Numbered from the stretch's first letter, positions 1-8,506 are shown. The stretch: DNA of 14,642 bases from Caulobacter sp. CCH9-E1 (GCF_001556515.1 NZ_LSJA01000370.1:1-14642); one strand, 5' to 3'. Notes: generated by a model from the letters alone, not told the origin. Numbers and translations are program-made.

Positions 1-55
1 AACCCCTCATCCGACCCGCTTCGCGGGCCACCTTCTCCCGCAAGGGGAGAAGGGA
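1..55. repeat. Partial intergenic palindromic repeat (family C)
   Basis: Two hairpins lie back to back. The first has stem CCCGC (15-19) and GCGGG (23-27). The second has stem CCTTCTCCC (31-39) and GGGAGAAGG (45-53). The design resembles the CTCATCC...CTTCTCCC...GGGGAGAAGG intergenic repeats I know from Caulobacter-type genomes. The element is probably cut by the window start. It ends about 25 bases before the metH ATG, so little room is left for a separate metH promoter. It could end transcription of the upstream gene or be a passive repeat. Confidence 0.6.
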
Positions 56-79
56 TGACGACTGCTATCGGATCCTGAA

Positions 80-2752
<2,673 letters not shown>

Positions 2753-2762
2753 GCTCTAAAAG

Positions 2763-2875
2763 CGTGTCATCCCGGAAGCCTCGCAGAGGCTATCCGGGAC
2801 CCAGGGGCCACAAGCTCGGCGCTCCTTCACCCCCTGGGTCCCGGCTCTACGCTGCGCTTCGGCCGGGATGACACG
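2763..2875 (+). repeat. Intergenic structured repeat, family B, copy 1
   Basis: This 113-base element has perfect 13-base terminal inverted repeats (CGTGTCATCCCGG at 2763-2775, its complement at 2863-2875). Inside are a hairpin (GCCTC 2778-2782 with GAGGC 2786-2790) and a perfect 14-base stem (CCGGGACCCAGGGG 2794-2807 with 2831-2844) closing a 23-base loop. A second copy of the same length lies at 8317-8429 in inverted orientation. It sits 11 bases after the metH stop. As RNA it could act as a terminator or 3'-end stabiliser. It could also be a small non-autonomous mobile element, although I see no target-site duplication. Confidence 0.85.
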
Positions 2876-2924
2876 GTTATGATGGTGTCGTCCGCCGCCT
2901 TGCGAACGGCGTTCTCCAGCTCCA

Positions 2925-2953
2925 TCCTCTCCCCAACGAAAGACGGGAGGGGA
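2925..2953 (+). promoter_or_regulatory. Hairpin that would sequester the Shine-Dalgarno of the GH1 gene
   Basis: TCCTCTCCC (2925-2933) can pair over all nine bases, with one T-G wobble, with GGGAGGGGA (2945-2953), leaving an 11-base loop. The right arm is the Shine-Dalgarno itself, 4 bases before the ATG at 2958. If it forms in the mRNA it would limit translation of the glucosidase. It may instead be a relic of a palindromic repeat. The pairing is seen; the role is inferred. Confidence 0.4.
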
Positions 2954-2957
2954 CGAT

Positions 2958-4400
2958 ATGGATCGCTCGGGCGTGAGCCGCCGGGCGCTGGGGGCTATGG
3001 CCCTGGGCGGCGCGGCCTTGGGGGTGTCGGGATGCGATGGGCCTGGCGACACGGACCTGACGCCCAAGAGCCGGCAATTTCCAAGGGACTTCATCTGGGG
3101 CGTCGCCACCGCCGCCTTCCAGACCGAGGGCTCGCAGACCGCAGACGGGCGCGGGCCCAGCGTCTGGGACGCCTTCGAGAAGGTCCCCGGCCACGTCAAG
3201 GACGGCTCGGACGCCACGGTCGCCACCGACAGCTATCGCCGCTTCCAGGACGACGTCGACCTGATCGCGGGGGCGAGCCTCGACGCCTATCGCTTCTCGA
3301 TCAGCTGGTCGCGCATCCTGCCGACGGGCGAGGGGGCCGTGAACGCGGCGGGCCTGGATCACTATTCCCAGCTGGTCGACGCCCTGCTGGCCAAGGGTGT
3401 CGCGCCCTACGCCACGCTGTTCCACTGGGACCTGCCGCAGGGCTTGCAGGACAAGGGCGGCTGGAAGAACCGCGACACCGCCCAGCGCCTGGCCGACTAC
3501 GCCCACGCGGTGGTCGAGAAGCTCGGCGATCGCCTGAAGAACTACATCGTACTGAACGAGGCGGCCGTCCACGCCGTCTTCGGCCACGTGCTGGGCGAGC
3601 AGGCGCCGGGGCTGAAGGACGACAAGCTGCTGGGGCCGGTGATCCACCACATGAACCTCGGCCAGGGCCTGGCCATGCAGGCGCTGCGGGCGGGCGGGCA
3701 GGACCTCAAGGTCGGCACGACCATGGCCCTGCAGCCCTGCCGTCCGGCCGGCGGTCCTTGGGCGATCTGGAATCGCCTGGCCTCGGACGGTCTGGACTCG
3801 CTGTGGAACGGCGCCTGGCTCGATCCCCTGTTCAAGGGGACCTATCCCAAGGCGATGGACGACTTCCTGAAGGGCGTCGTGCTTGAAGGGGATATGGCGA
3901 CCACCCGGCAGCCTGTCGATTTCCTGGGCGTGAACTACTACGCCCCGGCCTATGTGCGGCTGGACCTGAACGCGCCCGGCAAGATCGCCCAGGCCGCCCC
4001 ACCGAAAGGCGCGGAGCTGGACGCCTTCGGCCGCCACATCGATCCGTCAGGCCTGTTCGAGGTGCTGAACCGGGTGCGTCGCGACTATGGCGCCCCGCAG
4101 ATGCTGGTCACCGAGAACGGCTGCTCGGACCCGTTCAGTCGTGGGCCGGCGATCCTCGACGACCAGTTCCGCATCGCCTATCTGCGCCGCCACCTGCTGG
4201 CGGTGCTGGCGGCGCGCGAGGCCGGATGCGACGTGCGCGGCTATTTCGAGTGGACCCTGATCGACAACTTCGAATGGGACCTCGGCTACACCTCGAAGTT
4301 CGGCCTGGTGGCGATGGATCGCGCGACCGGCGTCCGGACGCCGAAGGCCTCCTATCGGTGGTTCAAGGCCTTGGCCGAGAGCGGGGTGTTGGCGGGCTGA
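2958..4400 (+). CDS. GH1 family beta-glucosidase-like lipoprotein, Tat-exported
   Basis: The 480-residue glycoside hydrolase family 1 protein probably cleaves beta-linked glucosides or related oligosaccharides outside the cytoplasm. The N-terminus has a twin-arginine signal (SRRALG, residues 7-12), a hydrophobic stretch and a lipobox VSGC with C26 as the lipidated residue. Asp follows at +2, which in E. coli favours inner-membrane retention. GH1 landmarks are FIWGVATAAFQTEG near residue 45, YRFSISWSRILP, FHWDLPQ, the acid/base Glu E201 in VLNEA, the nucleophile E386 in VTENG, and the C-terminal FEWTLIDNFEWDLGY with the FGLV block. The usual NEP motif reads NEA, so the proline after the acid/base is replaced. 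Length is normal for GH1. The start is supported by GGGAGGGGA just upstream. Substrate is not predictable. The gene stands alone, with repeats on both sides. Confidence 0.93.
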   Translation: MDRSGVSRRALGAMALGGAALGVSGCDGPGDTDLTPKSRQFPRDFIWGVATAAFQTEGSQTADGRGPSVWDAFEKVPGHVKDGSDATVATDSYRRFQDDVDLIAGASLDAYRFSISWSRILPTGEGAVNAAGLDHYSQLVDALLAKGVAPYATLFHWDLPQGLQDKGGWKNRDTAQRLADYAHAVVEKLGDRLKNYIVLNEAAVHAVFGHVLGEQAPGLKDDKLLGPVIHHMNLGQGLAMQALRAGGQDLKVGTTMALQPCRPAGGPWAIWNRLASDGLDSLWNGAWLDPLFKGTYPKAMDDFLKGVVLEGDMATTRQPVDFLGVNYYAPAYVRLDLNAPGKIAQAAPPKGAELDAFGRHIDPSGLFEVLNRVRRDYGAPQMLVTENGCSDPFSRGPAILDDQFRIAYLRRHLLAVLAAREAGCDVRGYFEWTLIDNFEWDLGYTSKFGLVAMDRATGVRTPKASYRWFKALAESGVLAG

Positions 4401-4404
4401 TGAT

Positions 4405-4518
4405 CCTCCCCCGCGATGCGGGGGAGGTGGCCCAGAGGGCCGGAGGGGGCTAACGCGACATTTGCCCAGCTCGCCCCCTCAGTCGCTCCGCGACAGCTCC
4501 CCCGCATCGCGGGGGAGC
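4405..4518 (+). repeat. Intergenic structured repeat, family A, copy 1
   Basis: This 114-base element fills the gap between two convergent genes. It contains five stems in order. Hairpin 1 is CCTCCCCCGC/GCGGGGGAGG (4405-4427). Hairpin 2 is GGCCC/GGGCC (4429-4441). Stem 3 is GAGGGGGC (4443-4450) with GCCCCCTC (4473-4480), closing a 22-base loop. Hairpin 4 is GTCGC/GCGAC (4482-4494). Hairpin 5 is GCTCCCCCGC/GCGGGGGAGC (4496-4518). All five stems are conserved in the inverted copy at 9644-9756. The position suggests a bidirectional terminator, but there is no T-run. Confidence 0.88.
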
Positions 4519-4524
4519 AACAAA

Positions 4525-5340
4525 TCAATTCGGCTTGCAGATCAGCACGTCGCGGCCGCCGCGCTTGGCGGGCAGCAGGCTGCCGGCGCAGGGGACCGGA
4601 TTGACGGGATCGACGATGATCTCGTTGCCGCCGATCGGAGGCAGCTTCTTGGCGGGCGCCGCGGCCTTGGCCTTCGGCGGCGCGCTGGCGGCGGGCGCGG
4701 GCTTGGCGGCTTCCGGCTTGGGCTGGACCGTCTCGGGCTTGGGCTCAGGCCGGACGGGTTCGGAGGCGGGCTGCGGCGCGGGCGTTTCCGGCGGCGGCGC
4801 GCTCGGCGCGGCGGGCGCCGGCGGCGGCGTCGTGGCCGAAACCGCGTTGTAGTTCAGCGCGCGGCCCAGGATGCTCGACTTCATCTCCAGCGTCTTGGCG
4901 CGCTTCTCGCAATCGCCGGGCGGGCTCCAGCTCATCCACATCTGCGCCAGGCGCGCCTTGTCGACCGAGCCCGCGCCTTGCCAGATGGCCGCGCCGCGCT
5001 TGACCTGGGCCGCGCCATATTCCGAGATCGGGCGCGGGCTGGCCTTTTCAGCCGCGGTGATCGCCGAGGCGAAGGTCTTGAGGTCCTTCTGCGCCTGGGC
5101 GCGCATCTCCGGATAGGTCTTCAGCGCGGCCTGGACGCCGTCCGGGCCTGGGAACGCCTTCTCGATCCGCGTCACCTCCGGCATCACGCGGTCGTAGAGA
5201 TTGGCGTAACCGCCCAGGGCGCCGTAGCACCAAGCGACATAGCCGTACTCGTCGGTCGGCGGCGCGTTCAGGGACGTCTGGGCGCTCGCCTGGCCGTCCT
5301 GGGCCAACAGGGCGAGAGCGAGAAAGAGGGCGTTCGCCAT
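4525..5340 (-). CDS. Exported Pro/Ala-rich protein of unknown function
   Basis: I do not recognise this 271-residue protein. It begins with a hydrophobic segment that looks like a signal peptide, with a likely cut after ASA at about residue 20. The n-region lacks Lys/Arg, which is unusual. Residues ~28-165 look like a helical folded domain with several Tyr and Trp (YGYVAWCYGALGGY, MWMSWSPPGDC). Residues ~170-232 are a low-complexity Pro/Ala/Glu/Lys linker, typical of proteins that span periplasm or wall. A short C-terminal tail follows. Four cysteines (C38, C144, C251, C268) could make two disulfides after export. A Shine-Dalgarno AAAGGA lies 10 bases before the start. It is divergent from the J-domain gene and convergent with the glucosidase. 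Function and partners are unknown. Confidence 0.75.
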   Translation of the reverse strand: MANALFLALALLAQDGQASAQTSLNAPPTDEYGYVAWCYGALGGYANLYDRVMPEVTRIEKAFPGPDGVQAALKTYPEMRAQAQKDLKTFASAITAAEKASPRPISEYGAAQVKRGAAIWQGAGSVDKARLAQMWMSWSPPGDCEKRAKTLEMKSSILGRALNYNAVSATTPPPAPAAPSAPPPETPAPQPASEPVRPEPKPETVQPKPEAAKPAPAASAPPKAKAAAPAKKLPPIGGNEIIVDPVNPVPCAGSLLPAKRGGRDVLICKPN

Positions 5341-5387
5341 GCGGCGGAGGTCCTTTCGAATAATCGTATGGAGTGACTAGAGCATTT

Positions 5388-5457
5388 CGATCGGGATTGG
5401 GACCGTTGCGTGGCGCAACCGAACCAAGCGGAGCCATAACGAGCCAAAGCCCGATCG
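5388..5457. repeat. Inverted repeat with internal hairpin in the divergent gap
   Basis: CGATCGGG (5388-5395) is the exact complement of CCCGATCG (5450-5457). Between them lies a perfect hairpin GTTGCG (5405-5410), TGG, CGCAAC (5414-5419). The pattern, starting with AGAGCATTTCGATCGGGA, resembles intergenic repeats seen in alphaproteobacteria, but I cannot assign a family. It lies upstream of the minus-strand exported-protein gene, so it could affect that gene's leader or promoter. Confidence 0.45.
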
Positions 5458-5504
5458 GCTCCCACATTGCGGCCATGCGCATTCGCCGCATTGCAACGAA
5501 GTCA

Positions 5505-5537
5505 TGTGAATGATCATTCTCAATGTGCTAGAAGCAC
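5505..5537 (+). promoter_or_regulatory. Probable promoter with palindromic operator for the TerB/J-domain gene
   Basis: TGTGAATGATCATTCTCA (5505-5522) is an 18-base palindrome with one mismatched pair. GTGCT-AGA-AGCAC (5525-5537) follows directly. Inside the second, GCTAGAAG (5527-5534) matches 7 of 8 positions of the Caulobacter housekeeping -10 consensus GCTANAWC, while no good -35 (TTGACGS) is visible. The first palindrome covers where the -35 should be, the usual place for a regulator. It recalls Fur-type boxes or a CRP-like half-site pair with an 8-base spacer, but fits neither fully. Confidence 0.45.
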
Positions 5538-5580
5538 CTTGTCGACGTGATCCGCATCGCCTCGATTTCCGTATTCACCT

Positions 5581-6300
5581 ATGTCCGCTGGTTTCGAGGC
5601 GTTCATGAGCTTCTGGCGCAATATTGCGAGCATCGCCGCCCGGCGTCTCGACCTGGCCGACTGCACCGAGTGTCCGGGAGGCCTGCCGGGCGAGGATCCG
5701 GCCTTTTCGACGGCGGTGACGGCGCTGGGCGCCAAGCTGGCCAAGGTCGACGGCCGCGCCGACGGGCACGAATTCGCCGCCTTCACCGAAGTGTTCCAGC
5801 CGGATCCGGCGTCCGAGCCGAACATCCATCGCCTGTATGACCTGGCGCGTCAGACGACTCACGGCTTCGAGAGCTACGCCAAGCGCTTGGCCAAGCGTTA
5901 TTCCAGCTGCCCGCAGCTGCTGGAGGACGTGGTCGACGGCCTGTTCCACATCGCCAAGTCCGACGGCGTGGTGACCCACGACGAGCTGGCCTATCTGGAG
6001 CGGGTGTCCAGCCTGTTCGGCATGTCGCCGCTGGCCTTCCGGCGGCTGCGCGCCACCCACCTGGGCGTTGGCGCCGATGATCCCTACGCCATCCTTGATG
6101 TGCCGGCCGACGCCGACGACGCCACGGTCCACAAGGCCTGGAAGATCGCCTTGACCAACGCGCACCCTGATCGGGCCCGCGCGCGGGGTCTGCCCGCCGA
6201 GTTCATCGAAGTGGCCGAGGCCAAGGCCGCCGCGATCAACGCCGCCTTCTCGACGGTGATGCGCGAGCGCCGGGAACTGGGTCTCGCCGCCGCCGGTTGA
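5581..6300 (+). CDS. TerB-like domain plus C-terminal J-domain protein (DjlA-like, soluble)
   Basis: The 239-residue protein probably acts as a DnaK co-chaperone. Residues ~35-160 resemble the TerB/DjlA helical domain, with paired acidic motifs AKVDGRADGHEF and AKSDGVVTHDEL. Residues ~165-230 form a short J-domain: YAILDVPADADDATVHKAWK, then the HPD motif in NAHPDRA, which is needed to stimulate Hsp70 ATPase. Classical DjlA has an N-terminal transmembrane helix; none is visible here, so this is likely cytoplasmic. The start is uncertain. ATG 5581 has no clear ribosome site, while the ninth codon ATG 5605 (MSFWRNI) is preceded by CGAGG at about 5 bases and is at least as plausible. It stands alone, with the palindromic promoter region upstream. 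The client is unknown. Confidence 0.85.
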   Translation: MSAGFEAFMSFWRNIASIAARRLDLADCTECPGGLPGEDPAFSTAVTALGAKLAKVDGRADGHEFAAFTEVFQPDPASEPNIHRLYDLARQTTHGFESYAKRLAKRYSSCPQLLEDVVDGLFHIAKSDGVVTHDELAYLERVSSLFGMSPLAFRRLRATHLGVGADDPYAILDVPADADDATVHKAWKIALTNAHPDRARARGLPAEFIEVAEAKAAAINAAFSTVMRERRELGLAAAG

Positions 6301-6361
6301 GGTGAGGCGTTTGGTCTCGCGCTAAGCGAGGGAAAAAGGCTTTTCATCCGCGATCGGCGGG

Positions 6362-6390
6362 TGTTCAGTTGATGTTCAGCGCTTGTGAAC
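6362..6390 (+). promoter_or_regulatory. Direct repeats at 11-base spacing, possible OmpR/PhoB-type site
   Basis: TGTTCAG occurs at 6362-6368 and again at 6373-6379, and a weaker TGTGAAC is at 6384-6390. All are exactly 11 bases apart. Tandem half-sites with one helical turn spacing are typical of OmpR/PhoB-family regulators. The block ends 38 bases before the start of the small membrane protein at 6429, a suitable distance for a promoter. The repeats are seen; the regulator is inferred. Confidence 0.4.
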
Positions 6391-6428
6391 CACCTAAGAA
6401 GGATCATGAGCGTGACGAGAGGACGCCG

Positions 6429-6710
6429 ATGACTAACACCGCCGCAGTTTCGCCCTTGCGCAACCTCGCTTGGATCGCGGGCGCGCTCGCGACGTCGGCG
6501 GCCGTGGTGATCGGCGCGGTTCTGGCCGTGGTCTTCGCCGCCACCGTGGTGGTGGTCGGCTTTATCGGCAGCGCGCTGTTCGGCCTGGCGGCGTTCGCCT
6601 TCCGCGGACGCAAGATGACCAGTGCCCGCGACGCCGATCCCAGCCTGATCGAAGCCCGCAACGTCGGCGGCCACTCCTGGGTCGCCTACGGCTGGAACGA
6701 GCGGCGCTAG
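6429..6710 (+). CDS. Small two-helix inner membrane protein of unknown function
   Basis: The 93-residue protein has a short polar N-terminus (MTNTAAVSPLRN). About 46 hydrophobic residues follow (~13-58), enough for two transmembrane helices separated by a glycine near residue 42. A cationic RGRK turn comes next, then a polar C-terminal tail with SWVAYGWNERR. I do not recognise a family. The start at 6429 is chosen because GAGAGGA lies 6-12 bases upstream. An in-frame ATG at 6369 would add 20 charged residues and run through the direct repeats, so it is less likely. The tandem TGTTCAG repeats upstream suggest regulated expression. Confidence 0.75.
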   Translation: MTNTAAVSPLRNLAWIAGALATSAAVVIGAVLAVVFAATVVVVGFIGSALFGLAAFAFRGRKMTSARDADPSLIEARNVGGHSWVAYGWNERR

Positions 6711-6772
6711 ACTAACCCGCTAGCCTTCCCCAACGTCGCGCTTGCCCCGGCCGCGCGCGTGACCCATCCTGC

Positions 6773-6792
6773 CTTTCAAACAAATGTTGGGA
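6773..6792 (+). promoter_or_regulatory. Shared palindromic motif, copy 1 (before ABM/acyl-CoA dehydrogenase operon)
   Basis: CTTTCAAACAAATGTTGGGA matches the motif at 8487-8506 in 17 of 20 bases. The core CAAACA-AA-TGTTGG is an inverted repeat with one mismatch. TetR-family regulators of acyl-CoA genes often bind CAAAC...GTTTG-like palindromes. The site overlaps the Shine-Dalgarno GGGAGG (6789-6794), so a repressor here would cover the start region only if transcription begins close by. Confidence 0.45.
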
Positions 6793-6799
6793 GGCAATC

Positions 6800-7090
6800 A
6801 TGATCGGCGTCGTCGCGACCCTGTACGTCCAGCCGGACAAGACCGCTGAATTCGAGAAGGTGTTCCTGGACCTGGCCGCCAAGGTGAAGGCCAACGAGCC
6901 GGGCTGCCTGATGTACCAGCTGACCAAGTCCAAGACCGAGGCCGGCGTCTACAAGGTGCTGGAGCTCTACGCCTCGACCGACGCGCTGAAGCACCACGGC
7001 GGCACCGACTATTTTAAGGCCGCCGGCGCGGCGATGGGGCCGACCATGGCCGCCGCGCCGAACATCGAGTACCTCGACGCGGTGGAGTAG
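6800..7090 (+). CDS. Antibiotic biosynthesis monooxygenase (ABM)-domain protein
   Basis: The 96-residue protein has the size and pattern of a single ABM domain, a dimeric alpha+beta barrel: VVATLYVQPDKTAEFEKVFLDLAAKVKANEPGCLMY, then KVLELYASTDALKHH, and a final beta strand IEYLDAVE. Members range from cofactor-free quinol oxygenases to proteins with no known activity, so the substrate cannot be named. Despite the family name there is no sign of antibiotic synthesis nearby. The Shine-Dalgarno GGGAGG lies 5 bases before the ATG. Its stop is three bases before the acyl-CoA dehydrogenase ATG, so the two are surely co-transcribed and may act in one catabolic route. Confidence 0.88.
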   Translation: MIGVVATLYVQPDKTAEFEKVFLDLAAKVKANEPGCLMYQLTKSKTEAGVYKVLELYASTDALKHHGGTDYFKAAGAAMGPTMAAAPNIEYLDAVE

Positions 7091-7093
7091 GCG

Positions 7094-8305
7094 ATGGACC
7101 TGGCGTTCTCGGCCGAGGATCTGGCCTTCCAGCAGGAGGTGCGCGACTGGATCGCCACCGCCTATGACGACGACCTGCGCCACAAGATGAGCCAGTCCAA
7201 GAACGGCTATCTGGACAAGGCCGGCCAAGTGAAGTGGCAGAAGAAGCTCTACGAGCGCGGCTGGGCGGCGCCGGACTGGCCCGTCGAGCACGGCGGCCCG
7301 GGCTTCACGGCCTCGCAGCGCTACATCTTCAACATGGAGATGAGCCTGGCCGGCGTGCCGACCTCGTCGCCGATGGGTCTGAAGATGGTCGCGCCGGTGA
7401 TCATGGCCTTCGGGACCGACGCGCAGAAGGCCCAGCACCTGCCGCCGATCCTGCGCTCGGACATCTGGTGGTGCCAGGGCTATTCGGAGCCCGGCTCGGG
7501 CTCGGACCTCGCCAGCCTGCAGATGCGGGCCGAGCGCGATGGCGACGACTACGTCCTGAACGGCTCCAAGATCTGGACCACCCACGCCCAGTGGGCCGAC
7601 TGGATGTTCTGCCTGGTCCGGACCTCGACGCAAGGACGGCCGCAGGAGGGCATCTCGTTCCTGCTGCTGCGGATGGACACGCCCGGCATCCAGATCAAGC
7701 CGCTGCCGACCCTGGATGGCCCGCCCGAGAACGAGCAGGAGATCAACCAGGTCTTCTTCGACAATGTCCGCGTCCCCGTCGCCAACCGGATCGGCGAGGA
7801 GAACAAGGGCTGGACCTACGCCAAGTACCTGCTGGAGTTCGAGCGCGGCAACGCCTACGCGCCGGGCCTGATGCACATGCTCAAGAAGGTCAAGCGCATC
7901 GCCGCCCTGGAGCTGGCCGACGATGGCGGGCGGCTGATCGACGATCCCGACTTCCGGACCAAGATCAGCAACCTCGAGATTCAGGTCCAGGCGCTGAACG
8001 CCAGCGAGCTGCGGATCTTCTCCGGCCGCTCGGCGGGCAAGGCGATCGGCCCGGCTTCGTCGATGCTGAAGTGTGTCGGCTCCGAGCAGCAGCAGGCGAT
8101 CACCGAGCTGACGCTCGAGGCGGTCGGCGCCTACGCCGCGCCGTTCGTGCGCGATCCGTGGTCGAAGAGCAACGAGGGCCGGGCGGGGCCGGACTACGCC
8201 GCGCCGGCCGCGCCAGCCTATTTCAGCTACCGCAAGACCTCGATCTACGCCGGCTCAAACGAGATCCAGCGCAACATCATGGCCAAGATGGTTCTGGGGC
8301 TGTGA
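7094..8305 (+). CDS. Acyl-CoA dehydrogenase family flavoprotein
   Basis: The 403-residue FAD enzyme is predicted to introduce a 2,3-double bond into an acyl-CoA and pass electrons to ETF. The N-terminal helical domain spans ~1-115, and the middle beta domain starts with WWCQGYSEPGSGSDLASL, the family signature. The C-terminal helical domain ends in IYAGSNEIQRNIMAKMVLGL. The usual catalytic Glu of the YEGT motif is replaced by Ala (A386 in YAGS). The base is probably E250 in LLEFERG, as in isovaleryl- and long-chain acyl-CoA dehydrogenases. The substrate chain is unknown; branched, aromatic or long acyl groups are possible. It is the second gene of the ABM operon. The shared 20-base motif upstream links it to the flavin reductase gene downstream. 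Confidence 0.94.
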   Translation: MDLAFSAEDLAFQQEVRDWIATAYDDDLRHKMSQSKNGYLDKAGQVKWQKKLYERGWAAPDWPVEHGGPGFTASQRYIFNMEMSLAGVPTSSPMGLKMVAPVIMAFGTDAQKAQHLPPILRSDIWWCQGYSEPGSGSDLASLQMRAERDGDDYVLNGSKIWTTHAQWADWMFCLVRTSTQGRPQEGISFLLLRMDTPGIQIKPLPTLDGPPENEQEINQVFFDNVRVPVANRIGEENKGWTYAKYLLEFERGNAYAPGLMHMLKKVKRIAALELADDGGRLIDDPDFRTKISNLEIQVQALNASELRIFSGRSAGKAIGPASSMLKCVGSEQQQAITELTLEAVGAYAAPFVRDPWSKSNEGRAGPDYAAPAAPAYFSYRKTSIYAGSNEIQRNIMAKMVLGL

Positions 8306-8316
8306 GGTTCCAAAGG

Positions 8317-8429
8317 CGTGTCATCCTGGCCGTAGCGTAGCGAAGAGCCGGGACCCAGGGGCGGCCGCCGCGGCGCTCCTGCAATCCCTGGGTCCCGGAT
8401 AGCCTCTTCGAGGCTTCCGGGATGACACG
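8317..8429 (-). repeat. Intergenic structured repeat, family B, copy 2 (inverted)
   Basis: The reverse complement of this 113-base element follows copy 1 (2763-2875) closely. It has the same terminal CGTGTCATCC.GG arms, with one change in the left arm. The inner 14-base stem is CCGGGACCCAGGGG (8348-8361) with 8385-8398, one wobble at its end, and the GCCTC..GAGGC hairpin is also kept. The loop between the 14-base arms differs most. It begins 11 bases after the dehydrogenase stop, nearly the same distance as copy 1 from the metH stop. Confidence 0.85.
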
Positions 8430-8486
8430 ATTTGTTGGTTCGAAAGCCTCGGCATAGGGGCTTCGCAGTTTTTCTCGCTGGTCATG

Positions 8487-8506
8487 CTTCCGAACAAATG
8501 TTTGGA
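8487..8506 (+). promoter_or_regulatory. Shared palindromic motif, copy 2 (before the Old Yellow Enzyme gene)
   Basis: CTTCCGAACAAATGTTTGGA differs from copy 1 at 6773-6792 at three positions. Its core CCGAACA-AA-TGTTTGG is a 16-base inverted repeat with one mismatch. It lies 32 bases before the ATG at 8539, a normal operator position. A common regulator for this gene and the acyl-CoA dehydrogenase operon is inferred. Confidence 0.5.

Noticed and set aside
2877..4037. 386-codon minus-strand frame opposite the GH1 gene
   Set aside because: The plus strand holds the complete GH1 domain; the antisense product shows only composition bias.
4462..5376. 304-codon plus-strand frame opposite the exported Pro/Ala-rich protein
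   Set aside because: Product is Gly/Arg-repetitive, starts inside repeat A1 and has no ribosome site; the minus-strand frame has a signal-like start and a sensible amino acid mix.
6316..6345. Terminator after the TerB/J-domain gene (CTCGC-GCTAA-GCGAG, then GAAAA-AGGC-TTTTC)
   Set aside because: Both stems are only about five bases and neither is followed by a T-run; too weak to list as a terminator.
6369..6428. Upstream start for the small membrane protein
   Set aside because: It lacks a ribosome site, adds a charged segment and overlaps the 11-base direct repeats; ATG 6429 has GAGAGGA upstream.
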